32,382 bases of DNA, taken from Methanosarcina sp. (lineage in GTDB: Archaea; Halobacteriota; Methanosarcinia; Methanosarcinales; Methanosarcinaceae). Of the stretch, positions 22,910 to 31,892 are shown piece after piece; within the stretch, counting starts at the first letter, position 1; every line of letters starts with the position of its first letter. Under the pieces are notes generated by a model, which ran no database searches, had not been told where the DNA came from, and saw nothing but the letters and a program-made list of their open reading frames with translations. Location of the stretch: positions 1 through 32,382 of the forward strand of contig PLUB01000072.1 in NCBI GenBank assembly GCA_003164755.1, written 5' to 3'. The position numbers and the translations under genes are program-made.

Positions 22910-23596
22910 TCAAGCTTCTGATAAAAATGATGGAATTGATGGAATAGACGGAAGCGTTGGAAGCGGCAGCTGCGACATCCCGAGATAATTGAAACCATTG
23001 AAGCCATCGAAGCCGTGGATAACACCTTCTCCACCTACTCCTCCTATTTCACAGCCATTGCCACCATTACCTCCATTGCCACCATTACCACCGAAGAAGC
23101 CATAGATGCTGCTGCCCCCATTACCGCCGGCACCACCTTTTCCACCTTTTCCACCTTTTCCCCCTTTCCCACCGTTTCCGAAGATGGAAGTTCCACCGTT
23201 TCCGCCTTTTCCACCTTTTCCGCCTTGTCCGGCGAGGGAGTATGATCCAGCGGCTGATCCCCCGGCTCCGCCTTGTCCGCCTTTTCCGGCGTTTCCACCA
23301 TTCCCACCGTTTCCTGTTTTGGCGCTGTTTCCACCGTCTCCGCCTCTCCCGCCGTTTCCACCTTGTCCGCCGTTACCACCGTTTCCAGCGTAACCACTAC
23401 CTGAAATGCCGTTCCCACCAGCTCCGCCGATTGCTCCATGTCCACCGATTCCGCCAGGGGAGAAGGCTTCCCCACCTTGTCCGCCATTTCCGCCTGGTCC
23501 GCCGTTACCACCATTTTTGGCGTTTACTGCTGTAGCTGCCAAGGAAACTACAAACAAGGCTACTAATAAAATAGTTATTATCTTTTTAAATCCCAT
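22910..23596 (-). CDS. Exported glycine-rich (Gly-Gly-X)n protein
   Basis: 228 residues. A classical signal peptide, '[20 protein letters not shown]' then 'ATAVNA', is likely cleaved after residue 26. Residues ~28-195 are built from Gly-Gly-X triplets (GGNGGxGG, with runs of GGK), interrupted by short Ser/Tyr/Phe-containing segments such as 'SIYGFF'. A non-repetitive tail, '[18 protein letters not shown]', is rich in Pro, Ser and Leu. ATG 23596 has GGGTGA 7-8 bases upstream, and a TATA-like TTAAATATAT at 23661-23670 predicts a ~43-nt leader. Long open frames on the other strand are artefacts of the repeats. It is similar in style to mycobacterial PGRS domains and to polyglycine-II proteins, which suggests an extracellular or envelope structural role. 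I recognise no catalytic domain. Confidence 0.8.
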   Translation of the reverse strand: MGFKKIITILLVALFVVSLAATAVNAKNGGNGGPGGNGGQGGEAFSPGGIGGHGAIGGAGGNGISGSGYAGNGGNGGQGGNGGRGGDGGNSAKTGNGGNGGNAGKGGQGGAGGSAAGSYSLAGQGGKGGKGGNGGTSIFGNGGKGGKGGKGGKGGAGGNGGSSIYGFFGGNGGNGGNGGNGCEIGGVGGEGVIHGFDGFNGFNYLGMSQLPLPTLPSIPSIPSFLSEA

Positions 23597-23660
23597 TTAT
23601 TTTTCACCCATTTAATTTTTCAGTAGCTACAGCTATGATTTTTGGTTTTTTATTAATATT

Positions 23661-23670
23661 ATATATTTAA
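23661..23670 (-). promoter_or_regulatory. TATA element of the 22910-23596 gene
   Basis: The minus strand reads AATTTAAATATATAATATT; predicted transcription start near 23639. Confidence 0.45.
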
Positions 23671-24380
23671 ATTTGATATAGTTGCTGAATTAGACTATAA
23701 CCTAGTAGCTTGCACCATTACCTGAATTCCAAGCCCCTAGTATTTTTCACCCGATCAATTTAGGACTTAAGAACTTGATTTATAAAATAAGCACATTTTA
23801 AACCTGCTACAAATATTATGATTTATAATGTTGAAATCTTTATTCTATTGATTTTATATTAATGATTACACTAGTTTTGCATAGTCATTAAATAGCTTAA
23901 CTGCATATATCTTTCATTTATCCAACTTGTTTTGTTAGTTATTTATCATTAGAGTATACCGAAATTTGGTGGTCATTTCTGAAATATGTTAGTGCCTTTC
24001 TTGAAACATACTTGTCCTTCAGCAATTTGATTATGTATCATCCATATAAGCTCTGAAAATCCCTTGTACTGATGAGCTATCCAGTATACTATTTTATATT
24101 TCAATTTCAAGATGTTAGTTCAAAAGCCCCTTACAAACTCGATTTATTCTCGCATCAATAACTTCTCAGAACTATTTCTGATGATCAAAACTCCAATTGA
24201 TCATTCAGAATACAAGGATCCGATGAGCAATTTTGAGTTTTGATATCACTCTAAATATAATAGATCTTGATAGTTTAAAGTAGCTAATGAAATTCAATTT
24301 AGAAACTAAGTTTTATAATTCAATTAGAAAATAAATTTAATTAAAATATAAAATTTATATACAACAATTGCTAAAATAAT
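23671..24380. other. AT-rich intergenic region
   Basis: No gene or repeat recognised; all frames are short. Confidence 0.5.
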
Positions 24381-24510
24381 TGAAGCGTAAGGTAATTTCC
24401 CCGGTTAAATTTGTTTGAGGCAGAAGCTTATTATGAAGTTTGGAGCGCAGTGAGGAGAGAAAAACTAATTGCTTTAGCGCCGGAATGAATCGCTTCCTCA
24501 CCTTTTAGCA
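24381..24510 (-). other. GC-richer structured island, possible IS200/IS605 right end
   Basis: An island of higher G+C in very AT-rich DNA. GTGAGGA (~24451) can pair with TCCTCAC (~24495), with GC-rich internal segments (GGAGCGC, GCGCC). Read on the minus strand, the block 'GAGGAAGCGATTCATTCC' followed by 'GGCGCTAAAGC' resembles the tail of tnpB plus right-end hairpin of IS200/IS605 elements. It may be an isolated end or an RNA gene. No coding is seen. Confidence 0.35.
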
Positions 24511-24526
24511 ATGTATATATTTATAA

Positions 24527-24547
24527 AGCGTTGTGTAACACAACGCT
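24527..24547. repeat. 9-bp perfect hairpin
   Basis: AGCGTTGTG-TAA-CACAACGCT, preceded by TTTATAA. It lies ~70 bp before the first codon of the next TnpB relic, a position expected of an IS200/IS605 left-end hairpin. Confidence 0.55.
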
Positions 24548-24620
24548 AAGTTTAACCAACATCTTCGATTGGATAAGAAACAATTCAAAGCTATAAGAAC
24601 ACTTAGCAAATCCTCGAAAA

Positions 24621-25725
24621 ATGTATACAATAGAAGGTTATATACTAAAAACAATACCTTTTCCAGAACAATTCTTTTTGAAATATCCGTCAAACTATTA
24701 TCTCTGTAAATATAATGAGAACTATACGTTAATGCAAGCTGCAACGGGTCAACAATCCTCAGATACGTTGAGAGAAGCATTAGAAGTTGGTTTGGACTTT
24801 TGAAACTATATAAAAACGGGCAACTGGATAAACCGAATATATTACATTACCTTGACAAAGAAGAGTATTTCATGATATCGTTTCCGAAAAATGCTTTATC
24901 TATTAAAAATGGAAACTTTAGATTAGGTATCTCAATAGGAATTAATGAAAAGAGTTCCAAATGCAAAGAAACTTTTAACTTTTAAGATTCCAAATTTTCT
25001 TAAAATCAAATAATCTTACATTCAAGAGATACATATTCTTCCGATGTATGGTGGAAAATATTTCAAAATTAAATATATCTATCAAGAAAAAAGGAAATCT
25101 TAAACCTTGATTACTCTAAATACCGTAGTTTATACCTTGGAGTTTCTAATTTTGCTACGTTTGTATACCGATGGGACTGCTTCAATCGTTGATGGCAAGT
25201 ATATAATATTTCTAAACCAATGGTATAACAAAAAAAATGCTAGATTGTAGAGTATCAAAGACTTACATGAAATTAAAGAAGTAACTCACCGGCAAATAAG
25301 AATGTTAACTTGACGGTCTAATAGAATTACTGAGCTCATGAACCGGACAGTCGACTATCTGTTTAAGCACTGCCTCGAAAATAATAAGGAAATGTTCTAA
25401 TCGGAGAGTTAACCGAAATTAAACAAGTTATCAAATATAGCAAATACAATAATCAAAACTTTGTACATATTCCATTTGGTACATTCAAGGGTAAATTAGA
25501 AAGCAAATGTGTTTTTTATGGTAATAAATACCAACTTGTAGATGAAGCATATACAAGTCAAATGGATTCTCTTTCACTAGATCCGATTAAAGAACCTGAA
25601 TATGGTAGATCGCGAAGAATTAAAAGGGGATTGTACAAAAGTTATGTAGGTCAGTTAATTAATGTTGATATTAATGGAGCAATTAATATACTCCGAAAAG
25701 TAGTAAGTGATTGGTTTTGGAACTG
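24621..25725 (+). pseudogene. Decayed TnpB, second type (IS200/IS605 family)
   Basis: About 370 codons in shifting frames, the normal TnpB length. Blocks: 'LREALEVGLDF' (~24762-24800) continuing to 'KLYKNGQLDKP' (24803-24835), 'MISFPKNALSIKNGNFRLGI' (~24871-24930), RuvC-I-like 'LGVSNFATFV' (~25137-25167), then 'GNVLIGELTEIKQ' (~25389-25427), 'HIPFGTFKGKLESKC' (~25468-25512), RuvC-II 'LVDEAYTSQ' (~25536-25563) and RuvC-III 'NVDINGAINILRKV' (~25660-25701). The expected Asp of RuvC-I is Tyr ('YLGVSN'), and there are numerous stops. Inactive. This subtype differs clearly from the other three relics. Confidence 0.75.
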
Positions 25726-25739
25726 ATAACCGATAGAGG

Positions 25740-25860
25740 TCTTATCAACAGACCAACTAAACTCATATTAGCCTTTGAGTCTACTGAATTAAATTGCTAA
25801 CTCCGAGGGGACTGCAAGCCTCATAGCTTTGGCGTGGGGTAGTTGACTCGTATTCAACTG
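25740..25860 (+). mobile_element. IS200/IS605 right end abutting lysS
   Basis: After the TnpB relic comes 'GCAAGCCTCATAGC' and a hairpin at 25819-25839 (CCTCATAGC-TTTG-GCGTGGGG with a bulged A), the type of imperfect palindrome TnpA recognises and that forms the 3' end of the omega RNA. It is followed by AGTTGA-CTCGTAT-TCAACT. The exact transposon boundary cannot be fixed by eye; it lies within ~20-40 bp of the lysS start codon. Confidence 0.55.
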
Positions 25861-25879
25861 AAGAGGATGTACTGATTCG

Positions 25880-27409
25880 ATGAGCATGGATATTAACAAT
25901 ACAGAACTGTTGGATAATGTTTCCCAGAATACTGGGATATCAGATAAAAGGATTTTTGACAACTCTAAAATTGCAAAATTGAATAGTTTAAGAACCAAGG
26001 GATTCAATCCTTATCCTTATAAGTTTGAAAAGAGCGAGGATATATGTGATATCCTGAAAAAATTTGAAGATTATGGAAAGAATGAGAGTTTAACTGTCAG
26101 AACCGCAGGAAGACTTTACAATATTCGCAAGCATGGAAAAATGATATTTGCCGATCTTGGAGATCAGGCTGCCAGGATTCAGATCCTTTTCAGAAAAGGA
26201 GATCTTCTAGATGAGGATTTCGAGATTTTTAAAGATCTTGTGGATCCAGGAGATATCATAGGGATTCAGGGCAAACTTTTCAGGACAAAGAGGGGGGAAA
26301 ATTCTATCAAGGTGTCTAATTTTTCCCTGCTTTCAAAATCCCTTTGCACACTTCCTGAAAAATTTCATGGCTTAAAAGATGTTGAAATAAGGTACAGGAA
26401 GAGGTACCTTGACCTGATATTTAATGTTGAAAAAAGAGATATTTTCGTCATGAGAAGCAAACTCATATCTGAGATCAGAAGATTCCTTACAGAAAAAGGA
26501 TTTCTGGAATTTGAAACCCCTGTACTCCAGACAGTTTATGGAGGCGCAAATGCAAGGCCTTTCATGACTTATCATAACTTTCTAGGGCAGAACCTATTCC
26601 TAAGGATCGCTCCTGAACTCTATCTCAAGAGGCTTATTGTTGGAGGATACGAGAAAGTTTTTGAAATATGTAAAAACTTCAGAAACGAAGATATCGACAC
26701 AACCCACAATCCTGAATTCACGATGATAGAGATATATGAGGCTTACAGTGACTACAATGACATGATGGATATAACCGAAAGCCTGATCTCTGAACTTGTG
26801 TTAAATCTGAATGGCAGCTATGAAATCAAAATGGGGGACAAAACTATCAATCTATGTCCTCCTTGGAAAAGGATTTCCATGGAAGAAGCCTTAAAAGAAT
26901 ATTCCGGGCTTGATATCTTTGTCCACTCCCTCGAAGAACTTCAAAAAATCGCATTCGAAAACAGGATAGAAGGTTACGAAAAGGCAAAGACCTATGGGGA
27001 GTTCCTTTCCCTTCTCTTTGAAGGCTTGGTAGAAGATAAGTTAATAAACCCCACTTTCATATACGATTTCCCGGTGGAAAACTCGCCTCTCGCCAAAAAT
27101 CACAGGGAAAAAGCAGGTTTTGTCGAGAGATTTGAACTCTTCGTAAATGGCTGGGAAATGGCAAATGGTTATTCAGAATTAAATGATCCTCTTGAGCAGG
27201 AGATTAGGTTTGAAGAACAGGATAAAAAAAGGAAGCTAGGAGATCTGGAAGCTCAGAAAATCGATTACGATTTTATAAATGCCCTTGGATACGGCTTGCC
27301 CCCAACCGGAGGTATTGGACTCGGAATCGATCGGCTTACCATGATCCTTGCAGGTCTTGAATCAATTAAGGAAGTAATTCTCTTCCCTCAGATGAAAAGG
27401 GAAGATTGA
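25880..27409 (+). CDS. lysS: Lysyl-tRNA synthetase, class II
   Basis: 509 residues. It charges tRNA-Lys with lysine. An OB-fold anticodon-binding domain (~70-155, 'LTVRTAGRLYNIRKHGKMIF') precedes the class II catalytic core with motif 2 'FRNEDIDTTHNPEFT' (267-281) and motif 3 'GLPPTGGIGLGIDRLTMIL' (~472-490). A bacterial-type class II LysRS is known in Methanosarcina, which can also carry a class I enzyme. Start is ATG 25880, or ATG 25886 two codons later; neither has a strong Shine-Dalgarno (GAGGAT is ~11 bases away). No TATA box is visible in the ~70 bp upstream, which is occupied by an IS right end. Convergent with hisS, 35 bp apart. Confidence 0.95.
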   Translation: MSMDINNTELLDNVSQNTGISDKRIFDNSKIAKLNSLRTKGFNPYPYKFEKSEDICDILKKFEDYGKNESLTVRTAGRLYNIRKHGKMIFADLGDQAARIQILFRKGDLLDEDFEIFKDLVDPGDIIGIQGKLFRTKRGENSIKVSNFSLLSKSLCTLPEKFHGLKDVEIRYRKRYLDLIFNVEKRDIFVMRSKLISEIRRFLTEKGFLEFETPVLQTVYGGANARPFMTYHNFLGQNLFLRIAPELYLKRLIVGGYEKVFEICKNFRNEDIDTTHNPEFTMIEIYEAYSDYNDMMDITESLISELVLNLNGSYEIKMGDKTINLCPPWKRISMEEALKEYSGLDIFVHSLEELQKIAFENRIEGYEKAKTYGEFLSLLFEGLVEDKLINPTFIYDFPVENSPLAKNHREKAGFVERFELFVNGWEMANGYSELNDPLEQEIRFEEQDKKRKLGDLEAQKIDYDFINALGYGLPPTGGIGLGIDRLTMILAGLESIKEVILFPQMKRED

Positions 27410-27444
27410 ATTCAGACACGTGTATACAACTACAAATATTAGCT

Positions 27445-28677
27445 TTATGAAACTTTCTCAATAATTTCTCCCAAAGTCAGAAGCTCCTGTTTCCCGGAGA
27501 CCATGTCCTTAAGGGTAAGCTTCCCTACTCCAAGTTCTTTTTCCCCGACTATGATCACGTAATTGGCATTGATGGTATTTGCGAAGGAGAGTTGGGGTTT
27601 GAAATTGCGTTCCATTAGATCTATGTGGACTAATAGGTACTTCCTTAATTCAGTCGCAAGTTTTATGGCTTCTAGGTGGGTTTCAGGCTTGGATATCAGC
27701 ACAACTTTTTTAGGTGCAGGATTTACTAAAGGACATATTTCCATTATTCTATCAAAGCCTATTCCGAAACCTGTTGAAGGCACGTCTCCACCTCCAAAAA
27801 GTTGGATAAGCTGGTAAGAACCTCCTCCACATATTTGTTTTTGGGCACCGAGCCCTCCTTCTGCATAGACCTCAAACACCATACCTGTATAGTAATCAAG
27901 TCCTCGTGCAATCCCAAAGTCAAGAAGGTAATCGACTCCATATGCATCGAGAAGTTTAAGGGTTTTTTCAAAGGCCACAAGCTCAGGGCTATCCCCAACT
28001 ATTCCGTTTACCTGAGGTAGGATATACCTGCCTTCCAGCTTAATCAGCTTGAAAAGGTTGGATTTTAATTGTTCTTCTACTCCGATCTCTTCAATCAGAG
28101 CTTCCAGGCCTGTATATTCTTTCTTGTCGACAAGCCGCATGATCTTGCTTACTATTTCGGGTTGGAGTCCTCTTAAAAGCGTGCGTATCACTGCAAGGTT
28201 CCCGATTTTCATGTAGCCACTGACCCCAATTGCTTTAAGCAGGGCGTCGGCAAGAGCGATAACCTCGGCATCGGAATCGGGTTTCCCGCTTCCAATAAGT
28301 TCAACTCCGAACTGCCAGAACTCCCTGAAGCGACCTTTTTGGGGTCGCTCATAGCGGAAGCAGTTCTCAAAATAAAACAGATTTAAAGGTTTAGGAAATG
28401 ATTGAAGTTCGTTTACGTAAAGGCGCATGACGGAAGCAGTCAGTTCCGGCCTAAGGGTCATTGCTCTTCCCCCCTTGTCCATGAAGTTATAGAGTTCTCT
28501 TTCAATTCCTTCCCCGGACTTTAGGGTAAAAAGATCAAGATGTTCAAACGTGGGTGTAATAATTTCACTGTATCCCCAGTTGCAGGCAACACTTCGCATA
28601 ATATTTTCCACGTATTTTCTTCGAGCAGTATCTTCAGGTAAAAAATCCCGAGTCCCTCTTGGTCTATTAACTGTCAT
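27445..28677 (-). CDS. hisS: Histidyl-tRNA synthetase
   Basis: 410 residues from ATG 28677. Class II synthetase charging tRNA-His. Seen: N-terminal '[13 protein letters not shown]' (4-16), 'LRPELT' (75-80), motif 2 '[18 protein letters not shown]' (107-124), the HisRS-specific 'ARGLDYYTG' (~255) and motif 3-like '[16 protein letters not shown]'. A C-terminal anticodon-binding domain follows. A GTG four codons upstream (28689) is in frame, but it is itself part of GGGTG, the Shine-Dalgarno placed 9 bases before the ATG, so 28677 is preferred. A TATA element at 28745-28754 gives a ~45-nt leader. It is monocistronic by context. Confidence 0.95.
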   Translation of the reverse strand: MTVNRPRGTRDFLPEDTARRKYVENIMRSVACNWGYSEIITPTFEHLDLFTLKSGEGIERELYNFMDKGGRAMTLRPELTASVMRLYVNELQSFPKPLNLFYFENCFRYERPQKGRFREFWQFGVELIGSGKPDSDAEVIALADALLKAIGVSGYMKIGNLAVIRTLLRGLQPEIVSKIMRLVDKKEYTGLEALIEEIGVEEQLKSNLFKLIKLEGRYILPQVNGIVGDSPELVAFEKTLKLLDAYGVDYLLDFGIARGLDYYTGMVFEVYAEGGLGAQKQICGGGSYQLIQLFGGGDVPSTGFGIGFDRIMEICPLVNPAPKKVVLISKPETHLEAIKLATELRKYLLVHIDLMERNFKPQLSFANTINANYVIIVGEKELGVGKLTLKDMVSGKQELLTLGEIIEKVS

Positions 28678-28744
28678 TTTTAAATGCACCCTTATTTAAC
28701 GTGTCTATCGAACTAGAGCATTTTCTAGGCACAAACCGCCGGCT

Positions 28745-28754
28745 GATATATAAA
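28745..28754 (-). promoter_or_regulatory. TATA box of hisS
   Basis: The minus strand reads CAGTTTATATATCAG. Predicted transcription start near 28722, ~45 nt before the ATG. Confidence 0.6.
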
Positions 28755-29084
28755 CTGGCATATTTCCCGAGCTGATGCTGAAACGCAAGATTTAGGAGTG
28801 TAGAAGGCTAATCCGTCGTTTAAATGGTGGGATACAGCCTTTAACTTTTGCATCATTCTGTTTTCTTAATGAATAGTTTAACTTCGTATTTATTAACTAG
28901 TTTTCTTCCAGCTTATACCTATCCATTTGGTTGTATTTTTCGATTGGCTACCTCTTTCCATATATTTGCATCTAGCAAATATAACAATTTGAACTCATAT
29001 TTACATTATATATTACAAACTATATAAATATGTAAATACTTGATATACAAAACTTATAAATAAGCATTCATTAAGGAAAACGTT
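28755..29084. other. AT-rich intergenic region with 8-bp inverted repeat
   Basis: ATTTACAT (28999-29006) and ATGTAAAT (29030-29037) form an inverted repeat ~50 bp before the TnpB relic, perhaps its left end. A TATA-like CTTATAAATAA (~29053-29063) lies between. No gene is seen. Confidence 0.45.
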
Positions 29085-29850
29085 ATGATTAAAGTGTATC
29101 GCTATAGGCTCTCTCCAACAAAAGTTCAAAAACAGCGTTAAATAACTCACAAGAGATCTGCAGATGGCCATATAAAGAAATACTCGCATTAAGAAATAAT
29201 TCGTGGGATTCAGAACAGAAGAAAGTTAATTATTAATGATTCTAAGAAAATGATTTATATATGGAAACATGACAAACCATAGCTCAAAAACTACCCTATC
29301 AGGTTCTACAAGAAGTAGTAAAAAGAGTAGACCTTGTGTTTCAAGTTTCCTTCAGAAGAATAAAAGCAGGTGAAGAACCTTTCTAGATTTAAAGTATATG
29401 GGGGATATATATACTCAACCTTGTTTTGAATTAAAAGAGAATGAGCTCTGGCTATCGAAACTCGGTAAAATTAAGATTGAACTACAGCGAAATATTGATT
29501 GAGAAATAAAAAAATTAACATCAGGAAAAAACCAACTGATAAATGGTTCGCTTTTTTTTGATTAAATCGGAATTAACATCTGACATACCAAAAACAGAAT
29601 TATCATTTGGTGTAAAATGTTAGCATCAAAAATTTCTTAACAATCTCTAGCGGTTAATATGTAGCAAATCCTAGATTTATTGTTATAGAAGTAAAAGCCC
29701 TTGCGAAAGCTCAACGAATGTTGTCCCCCGCTCCAAAAGTAACGATGATAAGACGAAACCATTAAGATAGTCGAACAGTATACATTAGAGAAGAACGAAC
29801 AGGCGTGAAGAAGAAAAAACTCGACATAAATAGAAATACTATATAATTCA
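29085..29850 (+). pseudogene. N-terminal two thirds of a decayed TnpB (IS200/IS605 family)
   Basis: Begins at ATG 29085 with 'MIKVYRYRLSPTKVQKQ', the usual TnpB opening, and AAGGA 7 bases upstream. Across frames it continues 'EILALRNNSWDSEQKKVNY' (~29181-29236), 'MIYIWKHDKP' (~29250-29280), 'FRRIKAGEEP' (~29352-29380), 'ENELWLSKLGKIKIEL' (~29430-29480), 'KKPTDKWFA' (~29526-29552), and 'IKNFLTISSG' (~29623-29652) where the RuvC-I Asp is lost. It fades after 'NPRFIVIE...ALAKAQRMLS' near 29720-29800. The C-terminal RuvC-II/III part is missing. Inactive. Confidence 0.75.
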
Positions 29851-30358
29851 AAATAGTATCAACTGAAGGAATTCTTATTTTTGATCTTGGATCGTAGATT
29901 GCAGACCCCAGATAATTTGTATAAGACATTTCATAGTGAAATCAAAGTTTCTCTGGTGCACACAGTGCTGCAAGCAACGTAATATGTTTGCGTCACAGCT
30001 CTGGATATCAAGGAATTATCCAAAATCAAATATTTTCAAGTGCTTATATGCTTTTTTCTCCTTGGTTTCCCAGATTTTCAATCTCGTTTTTAATTGCATC
30101 GAAAGTTATACTATCACCCTAAGTTTCAATGTAACCTCCATCAATCTAAAGTTCACTATCCCACAACTTTTTTTAATCTCAAAGTATTCTTTAAAATTTT
30201 TCTTTTTATGATACTTTTTATAATCTTCATCACATTTGAAGGAAAATATTTAGGTTTAGTGCCAATCAAAAAAGATATATATCATCACCATACCGATTGC
30301 GTTAAACTCAAAAAGGCTTTTTACAATCTAAAAGCATATAAATTTCAAATAATTGATT
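29851..30358. other. AT-rich region, no supported gene
   Basis: Plus-strand frames of ~90 codons exist (29936-30211, 30094-30372) but lack Shine-Dalgarno motifs and recognisable features, and run through AT-rich sequence. I do not accept them as genes. Confidence 0.4.
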
Positions 30359-30639
30359 ATGTCATTTTCTAAAAGAAGTTTTTTACGATACTTTATACAA
30401 AAAGTATGTGATATCTTGTTTTATAGATTCAATAGCCCACATGACGTAGTTTCCATTCCCGTAGAAAACAACTGGATATTCGACTGGATAAAACGTTAAG
30501 AACTTTTTGAAATTAATAATTTGCTTCATATTATATACTGCCCAGATTTTGAATCAATTAAATACAATTTCGAACTAATCTGCATACCAGAAATCAATTG
30601 GATGATCTATTTTAACTCAATAGATACTTGTGATTACTG
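30359..30639 (+). pseudogene. Degraded small ORF convergent to the glycine-rich gene
   Basis: Plus-strand frame starting 'MSFSKRSFLRYFIQKVC', then 'SPHDVVSIPVENNWIFDWIK', broken by TAA at 30497-30499, then in the same frame 'CPDFESIKYNFELICIPEIN' to a TGA at 30637-30639. Composition is protein-like. Its 3' part is repeated almost exactly at 31893-32003. I recognise no family. It could be the relic of an older gene, or chance. Confidence 0.35.
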
Positions 30640-30780
30640 ATAGATTAAAAAAGAAAACCAGTATCAACAGCCAATAGTTGAAAAATTCATCTTAATTTTC
30701 TCGATGAATCATAATAAAGATGGCTATTGGTAACTTTTTTTCATAAAATACTAAACTTTATGCGTTTAATAGGTTAATCA
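30528..30780. repeat. 3' flank repeat, copy 1 (period 1363 bp)
   Basis: Nearly identical to 31893-32143. It contains a conserved hairpin downstream of the gene: CCAATAG (~30670) can pair with CTATTGG (~30723), and internally ATTCATC with GATGAAT. Together with the coding part it marks a tandem duplication. Confidence 0.85.
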
Positions 30781-31713
30781 TTAATAACCATTTGCGCCCG
30801 TTGTACCATCGCTACCTGCGTGGCCGTTCGAAGCACCAATGCCAGTGCCAATGCCAACTTTACCAGCTGAACCACCAGCTCCACCGAGTGTGGATAATTT
30901 ATCACCACTGTTTGAGGATGCACCGGCTCCGCCGTTTCCGCCGCTTCCAGAGTCTCCACCAATTGCTTTTGCTCCAGCGGCATTTCCGCCGTTTCCTCCG
31001 TTTCCTCCGATTCCTCCGGTTCCGGCTTGTCCAACGTTTGCGTTTCCAGCGTCTCCACCGATTCCGCCGTTTCCGCCTGTTCCACCAACTGCTCCTGCTC
31101 CGACGGCATTTCCACCGTTTCCGCCTGATCCGCCTGCTCCGCCGTTTCCGCCGTTATCGGTAGTCAAGGATCCACCGTTTGATCCGCCTTGTCCGCCTTG
31201 TCCGCCGTTTCCGCCGTTTCCGCCATTTACGCCGGTTTGACCGGTACTTATTTGACCTACTCCTCCGTTTCCTCCGTTTCCGCCTGCTCCTCCGTTTCCT
31301 GCGGAGGATGTGTCGCCATTGGATACACCATAGCTGCTGTAGCCGTCTCCGCCGTTTCCGCCGTTTCCGCCAGCTCCACCAACTGAGCCTGATATTCCAA
31401 GAACTGATCCGCCGATTCCGCCGTTTCCGCCTGCTCCTCCGTTAGCCCAACCTGCTGCTGCGCCACCTAAACCTTCTATTCCGCCGAGGAGTCTTCCACT
31501 GTTAGCGGTTCCTGATATTGATCGGGTACCTGATGTAGGGGCCATGCTGGGAGAACCTGCAGGATCTGATACTGTGTATCCGCCGCCGTTTCCTCCGTTT
31601 CCGCCAGTTGCACCGCGTGATGATCCTGTACTAGCACCTAATGCTGTAGGTACTGATAGCATGCAAGCAATTATCATCAAAATAACCGCTGTCTTTTGAA
31701 TTGATATACTCAT
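30781..31713 (-). CDS. Exported glycine-rich (Gly-Gly-X)n protein, tandem copy 1
   Basis: 310 residues from ATG 31713. An ATG five codons upstream (31728) is in frame, but GGGGATC, 6 bases before 31713, decides the start. Signal peptide 'MSISIQKTAVILMIIACMLS' then 'VPTALGA' (27 residues). A Ser/Thr/Gly-rich linker runs to ~75. Gly-Gly-X triplets (mostly GGN, GGA, GGI, GGV) fill ~75-265. A distinct conserved tail contains 'GSAGKVGIG' and 'NGHAGSDG', ending 'GANGY'. The triplets are encoded by near-exact 9-bp DNA units (GGCGGAAAC). No cysteine-based or enzymatic motif is seen in the mature part. Likely secreted or envelope-associated. TATA-like AAAAAATATA lies at 31771-31780, with a leader hairpin at 31735-31754. 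Confidence 0.8.
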   Translation of the reverse strand: MSISIQKTAVILMIIACMLSVPTALGASTGSSRGATGGNGGNGGGYTVSDPAGSPSMAPTSGTRSISGTANSGRLLGGIEGLGGAAAGWANGGAGGNGGIGGSVLGISGSVGGAGGNGGNGGDGYSSYGVSNGDTSSAGNGGAGGNGGNGGVGQISTGQTGVNGGNGGNGGQGGQGGSNGGSLTTDNGGNGGAGGSGGNGGNAVGAGAVGGTGGNGGIGGDAGNANVGQAGTGGIGGNGGNGGNAAGAKAIGGDSGSGGNGGAGASSNSGDKLSTLGGAGGSAGKVGIGTGIGASNGHAGSDGTTGANGY

Positions 31714-31734
31714 ATTTTTGATCCCCATACATTT

Positions 31735-31754
31735 ACTAGTTTTGAAAAGCTAGT
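31735..31754 (-). promoter_or_regulatory. Hairpin in the leader of the 31713 gene
   Basis: ACTAGCTTTTCAAAACTAGT on the minus strand, a near-perfect palindrome with one mismatch, ~21 bases upstream of the start codon and right after the predicted transcription start (~31749). It could affect mRNA stability or bind a regulator. Confidence 0.4.
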
Positions 31755-31770
31755 GTTACAATCGTAATAC

Positions 31771-31780
31771 TATATTTTTT
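31771..31780 (-). promoter_or_regulatory. TATA element of the 30781-31713 gene
   Basis: The minus strand reads GTCAAAAAATATAGTATT; expected transcription start near 31749. Confidence 0.4.
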
Positions 31781-31892
31781 GACTCGCTCTTATTTTTGTA
31801 TCCTTCGAATTTCAACCTCTAGAAGTTGGTGTTAAAATTTGGATACTTTTTAATACTTATTCGAGAATTTCGACAAATCTCTAATCCAAACT

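Noticed and set aside
23015..23535. Several long open frames on both strands over the glycine-rich gene (Pro/Phe-rich, Arg-rich, Glu-rich products)
   Set aside because: They arise because the 9-bp GGN-coding repeats contain no stops in any frame. They lack Shine-Dalgarno motifs and sensible composition. The same applies to 30774-31466 and 32137-32343.
29936..30372. Two overlapping ~90-codon plus-strand frames, one with several Cys
   Set aside because: No ribosome-binding site, composition of AT-rich random sequence, and no recognisable zinc motif.
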